Notes: generated from the sequence alone by a model not told the origin. A DNA stretch of 64,000 bases from Herpetosiphon giganteus (GCF_016907925.1 NZ_JAFBCZ010000013.1:62001-126000), one strand, 5' to 3'. Positions 9,239 to 18,400 are shown, numbered from the stretch's first letter. Numbers and translations: made by a program.

Positions 9239-9919
9239 TTAGACGGCAATTCCGGTTGGATTGAGAATCACCACTTTGGTTTCTTCGTCTTCGCGGGGCA
9301 GGGTTGATGGCGTGAAGGTGACTTTATCAAGGGTTTCGTATTCCTTCAAGCCCATCTGATGCACAAACACGCTCAATGGCTCCAAATCGAGCGCTTCGAG
9401 GCGTTGTTGTTGGTTGTCGTTGTACAACGGCACAACCACTTTGGGCGCAATTTCGCCAATAATCTCGACCATGCCATCGGGCTTGATCACATGATTGCCG
9501 TTGCCAACGGGCACGAACAACACATCAACAGCGCCAATTTCATCGAGCTGGCTGGCGGTCAGGCCATGGCCCAAATCGCCCAAATGGCAAAAGGCAACAT
9601 CATCAATATACATCACAAATATTGTGTTATGGCCATGCTTGTTGCCCTTGCTATCGATATGCGCCGTGCGAACACCACGAATTAAAATATCGCTCACTTC
9701 GTATTCGCCAGGCCCATCGGCCACAAACAGCGTATCGCGCAAGGGCTTAACGGCCTCAACATAATTGTGATCAGCTTTGTGATGGCTGATCGTCACAATT
9801 TGTGCAGTTGGCTTGCCAATATCAAAGCCCACCGATTGATCGCAGGGATCAAGCACCACAATGCCTTCACGACCGCGAATCCGCACGCTGGAATGCCCTA
9901 AATATAGTATTTCTGCCAT
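9239..9919 (-). CDS. MBL-fold metal-dependent hydrolase
   Basis: A 226-residue single-domain metallo-beta-lactamase-fold protein of the short UlaG/Lactamase_B_3-like type. LGHSSVRI opens the fold. The metal motif is SHHKADHN at residues 45-52 and HLGDLGH supplies the next ligands. The usual HxHxDH is here H-H-x-x-D-H, which still offers two His, one Asp and a final His. ATG 9919 is preceded by GGAAGGAA. The substrate cannot be told. It is flanked by its own terminator and by a family A repeat upstream. Confidence 0.85.
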   Translation of the reverse strand: MAEILYLGHSSVRIRGREGIVVLDPCDQSVGFDIGKPTAQIVTISHHKADHNYVEAVKPLRDTLFVADGPGEYEVSDILIRGVRTAHIDSKGNKHGHNTIFVMYIDDVAFCHLGDLGHGLTASQLDEIGAVDVLFVPVGNGNHVIKPDGMVEIIGEIAPKVVVPLYNDNQQQRLEALDLEPLSVFVHQMGLKEYETLDKVTFTPSTLPREDEETKVVILNPTGIAV

Positions 9920-10039
9920 GATTTCCTTCCTAGATAGCCCATTCGTTACTGACGCTTCACAAGTGCAGGGTTTAGGGGTTCTTGTCAGAGCAACGATTTC
10001 TGATACTTTTTGCGATGTCTGTCGACCACCAATTGCCCT

Positions 10040-10107
10040 TTAGGGGGTGCAGGGGGATTAAAGCCCCCTGCGTTTCCCGCCTTGAGGCGGGACGGAAGGG
10101 TGGTGAA
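10040..10107 (+). repeat. Dispersed double-hairpin repeat, family A copy 2
   Basis: Same layout as the copy at 1929, but the second hairpin is CCCGCC-TTGA-GGCGGG in place of CCCTCCG-G-CGGAGGG. Both arms changed together and pairing is kept. In the first hairpin an AT-rich loop again separates CAGGGGG from CCCCCTG. Confidence 0.85.
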
Positions 10108-10222
10108 TCATAATTATCCCCAGCCAAAAACAAGAACCCAAAACCCGATTGCTATTGCAAGCATTGCTCGCGCTAGCACATATTTTCGTTAATAATTATA
10201 CCACGCCGTAGGCCGAAACCCA

Positions 10223-10262
10223 CAAAAAATGCGTTGCTAGCGCCTAAAACGCTAGCAACGCA
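10223..10262 (-). terminator. Intrinsic terminator after pyrimidine-nucleoside phosphorylase
   Basis: A perfect 12-bp stem GCGTTGCTAGCG / CGCTAGCAACGC has a 7-nt loop and, on the minus strand, a run of six T. It lies 20 bp past the stop of the gene at 10282. Confidence 0.9.
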
Positions 10263-10281
10263 GAATCAGCATCGCTTGAAG

Positions 10282-11586
10282 TTAGGCAACGCTTTCAAAG
10301 ACCAACGGCAGGGCTGCTACCGAGGTTGGGCTAATGCTAATCGCCGATTTGAGCGCCGCCAAAGCAATTTCGGCGCGCTCGTTGTTGGCAGCATGCACCG
10401 TCAACAGGGCTTCGCCTGCTTGAACTGGCTCGCCAACTTTGCGCTTGAGCACCAAACCCACCGCTGGATCGATTGCATCTTCTTTGCGCGCGCGGCCAGC
10501 CCCAAGCTCGGTTGCTACCACTCCACAGGTTTCGGCATCGATGCGTTGGACAAAACCGCTGCTCTCGGCCAGCAAATCGATTTGAATTGGCGCAACTGGC
10601 AAGCTTGCTGGTTGATCAACCGCCGCCAGATCGCCACCTTGCTGCGCAACAAACTCGCGGAATTTGGCCCAGGCTTGACCGTTATCCAAGCTGGCTTGCA
10701 GCTGTTGGCGCGCTTCGTCGAGATTTTGAGCCTTGCCAGCCAAAACTAACAAATGCGAGCCAAGGGTCAAACAAACCTCAACCAAATCGCTGGGGCCGTG
10801 GCCTTGCAAGGTTTCGATCGCTTCGCGCACTTCCAACGCATTGCCAATCGTCAAGCCCAAGGGTTGCTCCATCGATGAAAGAATCGCAGCGACATTGCGC
10901 CCAGACAATTGGCCGATCCGCACCATCGTTTGCGCCAAATCACGAGCTTGATCGAGGGTTTTCATAAACGCCCCGGCCCCAACCTTAACATCGAGGACGA
11001 TACTTTTGGCTCCAGCAGCCAATTTTTTGCTCATGATGCTGGCGGCGATCAACGGAATACATTCGACTGTACCCGTTACATCGCGCAAGGCGTAGAGCTT
11101 TTTATCGGCTGGTGCGAGGTCGGCAGTTTGGCCCATAATCACCATGCCAATGTCACGCATCGCATGGCGAAACTCTGCTTCGCTCAAGTCGATGCGCATG
11201 TTGGGGATGGCCTCAAGTTTATCGAGCGTGCCTCCCGAAAAGCCCAAGCCGCGCCCAGACATTTTGGCAACTTGCAAGCCAACTGCGGCCAACATTGGCC
11301 CCAAAACAAGGCTCGTTTTATCGCCAACCCCGCCCGTCGAGTGCTTATCGACCGCAGCGGGCGCAAAATCACGCAAATCAAGCTGATCGCCAGAAGCGGC
11401 CATGGCAAGGGTCAAATCGGTGGTTTCGCGATCGTCCATGCCTTTGAGCACAACCGCCATGGCCCAAGCAGCCATCTGATAATCAGGCACGCTGCCATCA
11501 GTATAGCCCTTGATCAGCCATTGAATTTCTTCGGTTGAGAGCTGTGCTCCATTGCGTTTTTTAATAATCAGATCAACCGCACGCAT
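10282..11586 (-). CDS. Pyrimidine-nucleoside (thymidine) phosphorylase
   Basis: A 434-residue enzyme that phosphorolyses thymidine, deoxyuridine or uridine to free base and (deoxy)ribose-1-phosphate. The family signature is complete: DKHSTGGVGDKTSLVL near residue 80, SGRGLGFSGGTLDKLEAIP, and DVKVGAGAFMKT. The N-terminal alpha domain opens MRAVDLIIKKRNG. ATG 11586 overlaps the TAA of the upstream nnr gene by one base (TAATG), so the two genes are translationally coupled. The product could be Pdp or DeoA; these are not separable by eye. Confidence 0.93.
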   Translation of the reverse strand: MRAVDLIIKKRNGAQLSTEEIQWLIKGYTDGSVPDYQMAAWAMAVVLKGMDDRETTDLTLAMAASGDQLDLRDFAPAAVDKHSTGGVGDKTSLVLGPMLAAVGLQVAKMSGRGLGFSGGTLDKLEAIPNMRIDLSEAEFRHAMRDIGMVIMGQTADLAPADKKLYALRDVTGTVECIPLIAASIMSKKLAAGAKSIVLDVKVGAGAFMKTLDQARDLAQTMVRIGQLSGRNVAAILSSMEQPLGLTIGNALEVREAIETLQGHGPSDLVEVCLTLGSHLLVLAGKAQNLDEARQQLQASLDNGQAWAKFREFVAQQGGDLAAVDQPASLPVAPIQIDLLAESSGFVQRIDAETCGVVATELGAGRARKEDAIDPAVGLVLKRKVGEPVQAGEALLTVHAANNERAEIALAALKSAISISPTSVAALPLVFESVA

Positions 11587-13289
11587 TATTGTTTTCCGCC
11601 TTCTGTAAGTTTGCGCCATGCCAAGGGCAGGCGATTAAGAATATCGCTTGCAATGGTGCCGCGTTCGCCTAATTCTTCGCGAACTAATGCGCCAGCAACG
11701 CCATGCACCCCAACCGCGAGCTGGGCGGCTTCAAATGGCGCTAAGCCTTGAGCCAACAAACCAGCGGTGAGTCCTGCAAGAATATCACCAGATCCGGCGG
11801 TTGCCAACGCAGGGTTAGCCAAACCATGCAAGGCCAAGCTGCCATCGGGGCTAGCAATAATCGTGTGCGCCGATTTCAGCACCACGGTCACGCCCCAGCG
11901 GGCTGCTGCTTCAAGCGCAATTTGCGGATGATCTTCGCCCAAGGTTTCTTCGCCAAGCAAGCGCGCCATCTCGCCAATGTGTGGCGTGAGCACAACCGGC
12001 TGATCGCGCAATTTTTCTTGCCAGTTTTCAATTGTGGCTAAAATATTCAAGCCATCTGCATCGATTACTAGTGGTGGCAAGACTATTGGGCCATCTTCTT
12101 CGGCTTTAGCTTCTTCTTTGGGCCGTGCAGCCAAGCCAAAGCCAACGCCGCCTTTGCGTTTTGCTGGAATTTCAAGCTCGTTCGAGCCAAGAAAGCCTAC
12201 GCCCAAGCGGCGCTTGCTGGAAGCCAAGCCAATTAAGGCCCGTAGAAAATCGCCTGTGCCACTTTCGGTGCCAAGGCCGGGGCCAACCAACAAGGCTTTA
12301 TATTTGGCTAATTTTTCGTGCACCAGTTTGGCGGCGGCCTCGGTCAATTCGCCTGGCTCAACTTCAGGTAAGGGCAAATAAGTTACTTCGTGGAGATGCG
12401 CGGCGGTGCTGCCATAAATCGAGCGTGGGCAAGCCAACGTCACCACTCCAGCGCCCGAACGAGCGGCGGCAGTGGCTGAAAGCCAAGCTGCGCCAGGATA
12501 AAGATACGAGCCAGCCACAACCATCACGCGCCCGAAAGTATCTTTATGGCCATCAACCGGACGGGCCGGCACCAGCGAACGGATTGTCGCAAGATTCAGT
12601 TCAGTTGTAGTCATCGGCTCCTCCATAGAATCTGGTAGGGTAAATGCGGCGATGCCAAGCTTGCCAACATAGGCCGCGCCTGGGTAGAGATGATGGCCGC
12701 GTTTGGTTAGCCCAGCCGCCAGCGTATAGCTTGCATTGATGATTGTGCCCCAAATTTTGCCAGTGTCGGCATCGAGGCCCGAAGGCACATCGACGGCCAA
12801 AACAGGCACTTTGCTGGCATTCACCAAGCTAATAATCTGCGCCACATCAGCCGCCAATGGGCGACTCAGGCCAATTCCAAACAGGCCATCAATCACAAAT
12901 GTGCTACTTCGAAGCAAGTGCTGAAGCTCTTGGTTTTCAGGGTCGTTAGTAGCAAAGAGCAGCGGAATTGCTTCGCCCTGAGCGGCGGCAAACGGCCAAT
13001 CATCTGCTTGAGGTTTGCGCTTGTACAAGTAGCAGCTAATTGGATAACCAGCTTCTTTGATATGCCGCGCAATCACCAAAGCATCGCCGCCATTATTGCC
13101 AGCACCAACCAAGACCAAAACAGCTGGCTGTAGCTGCTTGGCGATGATCGCTAAGGCAACATCAGCCATAGCCTGCGCAACTTCGGCCATCAAACCAGGC
13201 CATGTCGCGCCTTGATCAACAGCTCGTTGCTCGATTGCCCGAATTTGGGCAGAGGTTGTAATGTGATACCCAGGCACAATTTTTGGCAT
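11586..13289 (-). CDS. nnr: Bifunctional NAD(P)HX repair enzyme (epimerase + dehydratase)
   Basis: A 567-residue fusion that repairs hydrated NAD(P)H. Residues 1-215 form the YjeF_N epimerase (GAGNNGGDALVIARH near 62-76; DVPSGLDADTG near 167). Residues 230-567 form the ADP-dependent dehydratase of the ribokinase fold (GHKDTFGRVMVVAGS; VLTPHIGEMARLLG; NPALATAGSGDILAG). About 48 residues at roughly 358-405, rich in Gly, Lys and Glu, interrupt the dehydratase domain just before LVIDADGLNIL and look like a lineage-specific insertion. It is first in a two-gene unit with the phosphorylase gene. Confidence 0.93.
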   Translation of the reverse strand: MPKIVPGYHITTSAQIRAIEQRAVDQGATWPGLMAEVAQAMADVALAIIAKQLQPAVLVLVGAGNNGGDALVIARHIKEAGYPISCYLYKRKPQADDWPFAAAQGEAIPLLFATNDPENQELQHLLRSSTFVIDGLFGIGLSRPLAADVAQIISLVNASKVPVLAVDVPSGLDADTGKIWGTIINASYTLAAGLTKRGHHLYPGAAYVGKLGIAAFTLPDSMEEPMTTTELNLATIRSLVPARPVDGHKDTFGRVMVVAGSYLYPGAAWLSATAAARSGAGVVTLACPRSIYGSTAAHLHEVTYLPLPEVEPGELTEAAAKLVHEKLAKYKALLVGPGLGTESGTGDFLRALIGLASSKRRLGVGFLGSNELEIPAKRKGGVGFGLAARPKEEAKAEEDGPIVLPPLVIDADGLNILATIENWQEKLRDQPVVLTPHIGEMARLLGEETLGEDHPQIALEAAARWGVTVVLKSAHTIIASPDGSLALHGLANPALATAGSGDILAGLTAGLLAQGLAPFEAAQLAVGVHGVAGALVREELGERGTIASDILNRLPLAWRKLTEGGKQ

Positions 13290-13394
13290 CGTTGCCTCAC
13301 CACCCGTACTTAATGCTATCGAAAATTATACACCACAGCTTTAGCCAATCTATGGGCGATTTTACAAGGATTAACGAAACACTAGCATAAGGTT

Positions 13395-13820
13395 TTGATC
13401 CACGAAGGACACGAAGGGCACGAAGGAGGGAAACCGCGAAGATCGCGAAGGACGTTTTTTCGCCACAGATTGGCACAGATTATTGGGATTATTCTTCTGC
13501 TGGTCCAGCGCCGGGCGCATTTCATCCCTCATCCCTCATCCCTCATCCCTCATCCCTCATCCCTCATCCCTCATCCTTCGGTTGCTCTGCGCCTCTGCGT
13601 TAAAACTGACCCCTGAAGCCTAGCCCCTGATCCCTACTCTTATGTTCTATGCTCTCTGTTCTATGCTCTCTGTTCTTTTTGCCTTTTGCCTTTTGCCTTC
13701 TGACTTTCCTTCATCCTTCATCCTTTCTCCCCTATGTTCTCTGTTCTTTTTGCCTTCTGACTTTTGCCTTCTAACTTTACTTCATCCTTCATACTTCGGT
13801 TGCTCTGTGGCTGTGCTATC
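13395..13820. repeat. Intergenic block of simple repeats, with an 8-unit TCATCCC tandem array
   Basis: The 577-bp gap between nnr and lpd holds no gene. It contains a CACGAAGGA-type string (13400-13430) and a perfect TCATCCC 7-mer array of eight units at 13522-13577, the last ending in T. It also contains strings of TTCTATGCTCTCTG and TTTTGCCTTTTGCCTT (13640-13790). These motifs recur in other gaps of this window. Confidence 0.85.
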
Positions 13821-13866
13821 ATAGACAATGGACAAAACGTCTACCATACGGAGGATTGATATTTCA

Positions 13867-15264
13867 ATGGCTCAATATGATGTTGTGATTATTGGTTCAG
13901 GGCCAGGCGGCGAAGTTGCTGCCTTGCGTGCTGTCCAATTGGGCTTAAAAGTCGCTGTCGTCGAAAAAGAACAAGTCGGCGGTGTCTGTTTAAATATTGG
14001 TTGTATTCCCACCAAATCGCTGTTGCACTGCGCCGATGTGCTGGAAGAAACCAAAGAAGGCAAGAAGTTTGGCGTAATCACTGGCGAGGTTTCGTTCGAC
14101 CTCAAAGGGGCCATGGGCCACAAAGAAAAAGTGGTCAAAACCATGCGCACCGGCCTCGAAGGCTTATTCAAAAAGAAAAAAATCGATCTCTATCGTGGTT
14201 TTGGTCGCTTAGCTGGCACCAACAAAGTTGCAGTTAAAGGCGACGATGGCAATGAAACCGTCATCGAAACCAAGAATGTGATTTTGGCGGTTGGCTCAAC
14301 TCCGCGTGCCTTGCCATTTGCGCCCTTCGATGAGCAACGAATCGTTTCGAGCACTGGCGCGTTGAGCTTGCCCGAAGTACCAAAACATTTGGTGGTTATC
14401 GGCGGCGGGATCATCGGCTGCGAATTTGCCTCGATGTATCGTACCTTTGGCGCACAAGTCAGCATTATCGAAATGTTGCCACGGATCGTTGCCACCGAAG
14501 ATGAAGAAATTTCGGCAGAATTGGCCAAAGCCTTCACCAAACGCGGCATCAAGCTCTACACGGGCTCGAAAACCAAGGCCGTCAACAAGCGCGCCGATGG
14601 TGCAAGCGTGGTCTTTGAAGGCCCAGATGGCAAAGAGCAAACGTTGGAAGCCGATTATGTGTTGATTGGCACTGGCCGCGCACCGTTGACCAAAAATCTT
14701 GGCCTCGAAGACGTTGGCGTAACAACCGACGAACGTGGCTATATTCCGGTCAACGCCACCATGCAAACCAACATTGCCAATATTTATGCAATTGGCGATG
14801 TTGTGCCAACGCCATGGCTGGCGCACGTTGCCTCAGCAGAAGGCGTGATTGCGGTTGAGCATATCGCTGGCCATCATACCAACCCAATCAACTACGACAT
14901 TATTCCAAGCTGTGTCTATTGCTCGCCAGAAGTTGCCCACGTTGGCTTAACCGAAGCCCAAGCCAAAGAACGCGGCTACAATGTCAAAGTTGGCAAGTTC
15001 CCATTTGCTGCGGTTGGCAAAGCCACGGCAATCGGCAATCGCGATGGCTTTGTCAAAATCGTTGCCGATGCAGAGTATGGCGAGATTCTTGGCTTCCACT
15101 TGATTGGGCCACGAGTAACCGAATTGGTTGCAGAGGGCGGATTGGCCTTGAGCCACGAAGCCACTGTCGAATCGTTGTTAGCGACGATTCACGCTCACCC
15201 AACCTTGTACGAAGCGATGCACGAAGCTGGCCATGCGCTGCTTGATGGCACACTCCACCTCTAA
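13867..15264 (+). CDS. lpd: Dihydrolipoyl dehydrogenase
   Basis: A 465-residue flavoprotein (E3) that reoxidises dihydrolipoamide with NAD in 2-oxoacid dehydrogenase or glycine cleavage complexes. It shows FAD-binding GSGPGGEVAALRA near residue 10, the redox pair CLNIGC at Cys41 and Cys46, NAD-binding GGGIIGCEFASMY, the second FAD motif YAIGDV, and the active-site His in AHPTLYEAMHEA near the C terminus. ATG 13867 fits the family; an upstream in-frame ATG at 13828 would add 13 odd residues. GGAGG lies 12 nt before the chosen start. No E1 or E2 gene is adjacent. Confidence 0.95.
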   Translation: MAQYDVVIIGSGPGGEVAALRAVQLGLKVAVVEKEQVGGVCLNIGCIPTKSLLHCADVLEETKEGKKFGVITGEVSFDLKGAMGHKEKVVKTMRTGLEGLFKKKKIDLYRGFGRLAGTNKVAVKGDDGNETVIETKNVILAVGSTPRALPFAPFDEQRIVSSTGALSLPEVPKHLVVIGGGIIGCEFASMYRTFGAQVSIIEMLPRIVATEDEEISAELAKAFTKRGIKLYTGSKTKAVNKRADGASVVFEGPDGKEQTLEADYVLIGTGRAPLTKNLGLEDVGVTTDERGYIPVNATMQTNIANIYAIGDVVPTPWLAHVASAEGVIAVEHIAGHHTNPINYDIIPSCVYCSPEVAHVGLTEAQAKERGYNVKVGKFPFAAVGKATAIGNRDGFVKIVADAEYGEILGFHLIGPRVTELVAEGGLALSHEATVESLLATIHAHPTLYEAMHEAGHALLDGTLHL

Positions 15265-15288
15265 AATTAAACTTCGCTGAATCAGCGT

Positions 15289-15332
15289 ACGAAGGACACA
15301 AAGCATCAATTTTGCTGCTTTGCGTCCTTCGT
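15289..15332. repeat. Imperfect inverted repeat built of the ACGAAGGACA motif
   Basis: Seventeen-base arms (15289-15305 and 15316-15332), with one mismatch, lie 24 bp after the lpd stop. It can fold into a strong hairpin but no T-tract follows. It may act as a factor-dependent terminator or mRNA 3' end. The arms are copies of the CGAAGGACA string found in other gaps. Confidence 0.6.
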
Positions 15333-15354
15333 GATTATTGAAGCCTTGGTTGCC

Positions 15355-16458
15355 ATGAAAATTTTAATTATCTCCAAAGCTCTGACCGCCGCCACCTACC
15401 ACCGCAAGCTCGAATTGATTGCGGCTGAGCCAGATGTTGAATTAACTGCGATTGTGCCGCCCGTGTGGATCGAGCCGGGCGTTGGCGAATATCCGCTGGA
15501 GCTGCAAAAAGCGAGCAATTATCGCATGCACATCGTGCCGCTTGGCCACAACGGCCATCATCATACCTTTTGGTGGCAGGGCTTGGGCAAATTAATTGCC
15601 GCTGAGCAACCAGATATTCTGCATGCTGATGAAGAAGCCTTCAATCTCGCCACCTTCCAAGCTTTTTGGCATGCCCGCAAAACCAAGGCCAAGCTCTGTT
15701 TTTACAATTGGGCAGATGTGGCGCGGCGCTATCCACCGCCATTTAGTTTCTTCGAGCGCTATAGCTATCGCCATGCAGCCCATGCGATTGCTGGCAATCA
15801 CTTGGCCAAGCAACTCATTCGCGATCATGGCTATACTGGCCCAATCAGCGTGATTCCGCAATTTGGAGTCGATGAAAAGATTTTTACCCCAGCGCTAGAG
15901 CCATTGCCCAAACAGCCCTTTGTAATCGGCTTTTTTGGGCGTTTGATGCGCTCCAAAGGTGTGCTCGATTTACTTGATGCGCTCGAACAACTGCCCAGCG
16001 AGATTCATTGTCGCCTGATTGGCAAGGGCGATTTGAGCGCCCAAGTCGAGCAACGGATCGCCAAAGCGCCGCTAGCTGGGCGGGTCACGCTTGAGCCATT
16101 AATTCCATCGAGCGCTATGCCCGACGCGATGCGCAGCGTCCATGCCTATGTGCTGCCCTCGCGAACCACTTCCAATTGGAAAGAACAATTTGGGCGGGTG
16201 TTGATCGAGGCAATGGCTTGTCGCGTCCCAGTGATTGGCTCGAATTCGGGCGAAATTCCGCATGTGATCGATACCGCAGGTATCGTATTTCCCGAAGGCG
16301 ATGTAGCTGCCTTGGCTGAGGCAATTCACAAACTCTATAGCGATGAAGCCTATCGCCAAACCATCGCCGAAGCTGGCCGCCAACGTGCCTTGAGCCACTA
16401 TACCCAAGCCAGCATTGCCCAACAACACTTGGCGGTTTACCGCTCGATGCACTCATAA
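15355..16458 (+). CDS. Glycosyltransferase, GT4 family
   Basis: A 367-residue GT-B fold enzyme. MKILIISKAL begins the N-terminal acceptor domain. The C-terminal donor domain shows FGRLMRSKGVLDLLDAL, RLIGKGDL and the GT4 nucleotide-sugar motif FGRVLIEAMACRVPVIGSNSGEIPHVI (E-x7-E type). ATG 15355 is chosen because the longer frame from 15331 starts inside the inverted repeat. The acceptor is unknown; a cell-surface polysaccharide or glycolipid role is likely by family. It stands alone between repeats. Confidence 0.88.
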   Translation: MKILIISKALTAATYHRKLELIAAEPDVELTAIVPPVWIEPGVGEYPLELQKASNYRMHIVPLGHNGHHHTFWWQGLGKLIAAEQPDILHADEEAFNLATFQAFWHARKTKAKLCFYNWADVARRYPPPFSFFERYSYRHAAHAIAGNHLAKQLIRDHGYTGPISVIPQFGVDEKIFTPALEPLPKQPFVIGFFGRLMRSKGVLDLLDALEQLPSEIHCRLIGKGDLSAQVEQRIAKAPLAGRVTLEPLIPSSAMPDAMRSVHAYVLPSRTTSNWKEQFGRVLIEAMACRVPVIGSNSGEIPHVIDTAGIVFPEGDVAALAEAIHKLYSDEAYRQTIAEAGRQRALSHYTQASIAQQHLAVYRSMHS

Positions 16459-16579
16459 CCACTAAAAAAAGAGTGTGCTTCGATAACTACACTTCTCGTC
16501 TGCATAGCAACAGGGCTAGACAGCGAACCAAGGAACAACTGATTCATCGCTCAATCAATGCCATTCCATTCAATGTCCT

Positions 16580-16646
16580 TTAGGGGGTGCAGGAGGATGA
16601 ACCCCCCCTGCGTTTCCCGCCTTGAGGCGGGACGGAAGGGTGGTGA
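16580..16646 (+). repeat. Dispersed double-hairpin repeat, family A copy 3
   Basis: A copy with AGGAGGATGAACCCCCCCTG in the first hairpin and the CCCGCC-TTGA-GGCGGG version of the second. It lies between the glycosyltransferase and the following GNAT gene. The open frame that reads through it from 16558 is not believed. Confidence 0.85.
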
Positions 16647-16728
16647 TCACCAAGTAATTCACTGCAAGCAAGCACAATCTGGATTTAGTCTATTAAATCT
16701 TACCACCACTAAGAAAAGAGAGCGTTTT

Positions 16729-17235
16729 ATGCAAACAATTCGCACAGCCCGTTTAGTCATTCGCCAGTTTACCTTGGCCGATGGCCCGTTTGTGATGCAG
16801 CTGGTCAATCAACCCTCATGGCTCCAATGGATTGGCAATCGCAACGTGCACACCTTGAATGATGCAGAAACCTACATCAGCAGTGGCCCCATGGCTATGT
16901 ATCAACGCTATGGAGTTGGCTTATGTGGCGTGGAATTAGCCGGCACGTTGATTGGTATGGCAGGCTTGATCAAACGCACCCCAGAAGCCGAAATTGACCT
17001 TGGCTACGCCTTTTTGCCCGAATATTGGGGCCAGGGCTATGCAAGCGAAGTTGCCCAAGCTCTCTTGAATTATGCAATTACAACCCTCAAATTGCCGCGC
17101 ATCATCGCCACTACCCATCTTGAAAATAAACAATCAATCAAAGTCCTTGAACGAATTGGCATGCATTTCGAGGGGATTATTCACGAAGGCGAGCAGCAAT
17201 TGCGCGTGTTTGGCTACAACACCCGAAGAACATAG
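16729..17235 (+). CDS. GNAT N-acetyltransferase, RimJ/RimL type
   Basis: A 168-residue acetyltransferase. The start MQTIRTARLVIRQFTLADG is typical of the RimJ/RimL group, followed by EIDLGYAFLPEYWGQGYASEVAQALLNYA (acetyl-CoA loop) and IIATTHLENKQSIKVLERIGMHFEG. ATG 16729 follows AAAAGAGAG and removes 57 codons that run through a family A repeat. Substrates could be ribosomal protein N-termini or small molecules; no context helps. Confidence 0.85.
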   Translation: MQTIRTARLVIRQFTLADGPFVMQLVNQPSWLQWIGNRNVHTLNDAETYISSGPMAMYQRYGVGLCGVELAGTLIGMAGLIKRTPEAEIDLGYAFLPEYWGQGYASEVAQALLNYAITTLKLPRIIATTHLENKQSIKVLERIGMHFEGIIHEGEQQLRVFGYNTRRT

Positions 17236-17495
17236 AACAAAGAAAAGGATGAAGGATGAAGGATGAAGACCAAAGCAAAAGGCAAAAGGGGCTAGGGGTC
17301 AGGATTTTAACGCAGAGACGCAGAGCAATAATGGCTATGAGTTGATGGCATGAGGCGCTTGGAACAATAATCCAATCTATGCCCATCTGTGGCTACAACA
17401 CTTAAAGAACAAAGAGCATAGAATATACAAGCGAGGATTAAACGAAAAGACAAACAAAAGCTCCTTAGTTGATAGGAGGTGACGAAACCAACCTA
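17236..17495. repeat. Intergenic simple repeats
   Basis: The stretch has AAGGATGAAGGATGAAGGATG (17246-17270), a GGGGCTAGGGGTCAGG string, ACGCAGAGACGCAGAGC and ATAGAATATAC-type strings. A hairpin TTGATAGG / CCTATCAA lies at about 17468-17499. No gene is seen. Confidence 0.6.
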
Positions 17496-17630
17496 TCAAT
17501 CAAGAAGCTTCCGTACTATACCACCGATTGTCACATTGATCAACTCATTAATGTCCGCAATAGTCCTTTGAATGCAGGGAGCTGAAAATACCTTGATTCC
17601 CCAGTCAGTAGCGGCCAGCAGGAATAAATT
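17496..17630 (-). pseudogene. Possible 3' remnant of a coding sequence
   Basis: On the minus strand 44 codons are open and end in TGA at 17496, reading LLAATDWGIKVFSAP, CIQRTIADINELI and NVTIGGIVRKLLD. The composition looks like a real protein C-terminus, and a hairpin follows the stop. There is no ATG, and a TAG sits directly upstream. I read it as a decayed fragment, with low confidence, since chance open frames of this length are common. Confidence 0.3.
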
Positions 17631-17649
17631 CTATCTCAGCTAAGGAGTT

Positions 17650-18165
17650 ATGATCACGATGAATCTATTTCCAGAATCATGGAATACCTTTGGCCGCTGG
17701 CTGCTCATTATTTCAGCAGGAATCATTATCCTATCAATTATTGTCAGCGTACTCGAAAAATTTATTCGTCGCAGACGCTTATTACGTTCTGGAATTCTCG
17801 ATGTCGATCGTATGACTGGTACACAATTTGAACATTTTCTTGGCCTGGTCTTTCGGCAATATGGCTACCACATTGAGCATACAGGCAAAGCTGGCGATTA
17901 TGGCGCTGATTTAGTAATCAAAAAAGACCAAACTCGGACGATCATCCAAGCCAAACGCTACAGCAAAAATGTTGGCGTTAAGGCGATTCAAGAAGCTGTT
18001 GCCGCCAAAAAAATGTACAGCTGCCAAGGCGCAATCGTCATAACCAATAGCCACTACACCAAGCAAGCCCAGATTTTAGCCAAAGCCAACGAAGTTGTGT
18101 TGTGGGATCGTGAACGCTTACTGAAAGTTATGCTGCAAATCAAACACCAGACAAATCAGACTTAG
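17650..18165 (+). CDS. Membrane-anchored Mrr-like restriction endonuclease domain protein
   Basis: A 171-residue protein with one transmembrane helix (about 16-36), a basic RRRRLL stop-transfer and a PD-(D/E)XK nuclease domain of the Mrr_cat type. Catalytic candidates are Asp87 in GDYGADLVI and Gln100/Lys102 in IIQAKRY; ITNSHYTKQAQILA near the end is also typical of the family. AAGGAG at 17642-17647 is close to ATG 17650, so ATG 17659 may be the true start. Known relatives are involved in DNA restriction or repair; here the context is neutral. Confidence 0.85.
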   Translation: MITMNLFPESWNTFGRWLLIISAGIIILSIIVSVLEKFIRRRRLLRSGILDVDRMTGTQFEHFLGLVFRQYGYHIEHTGKAGDYGADLVIKKDQTRTIIQAKRYSKNVGVKAIQEAVAAKKMYSCQGAIVITNSHYTKQAQILAKANEVVLWDRERLLKVMLQIKHQTNQT

Positions 18166-18281
18166 AACTGATCACAAAGCAAGTAGTTAGCGGTATGCTT
18201 ATTGCAGGAAAAACAGGTGCTGCCTACTTTGGTGTTGGAGACATGAAGGTAGGTCTGGGCGGTCGCGGAGAGCCGCTCGGG

Positions 18282-18304
18282 CGGCGGGCTGGGTTAGCCC
18301 GCCG
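18282..18304 (+). terminator. GC-rich hairpin downstream of the Mrr-like gene
   Basis: A perfect 9-bp stem CGGCGGGCT / AGCCCGCCG with a 5-nt loop is followed by AGTTTGTTTC. It may be a terminator for the Mrr-like gene, which ends 117 bp upstream. An alternative hairpin (GCGGAGAGCCGC) lies just before it. Confidence 0.5.
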
Positions 18305-18391
18305 AGTTTGTTTCACCGATTGGCACGGGTTGTGTTGTTGTAATTGCAGTATCGCAACCAGACCTTGCGAACGAATTAACGAAACAACGTG

Positions 18392-18400
18392 TGGTACAAT
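18392..18400 (+). promoter_or_regulatory. Extended -10 promoter element of typA
   Basis: TGG-TACAAT is an extended -10 (TGn plus hexamer). No good -35 is present at 17 bp. Transcription would start near 18407 and give a leader of about 54 nt. Confidence 0.55.

Noticed and set aside
13522-13577. Regular 7-bp tandem array, at first glance a CRISPR-like repeat
   Set aside because: The unit is 7 bp with no spacers and no cas genes are nearby; it is a simple tandem repeat.
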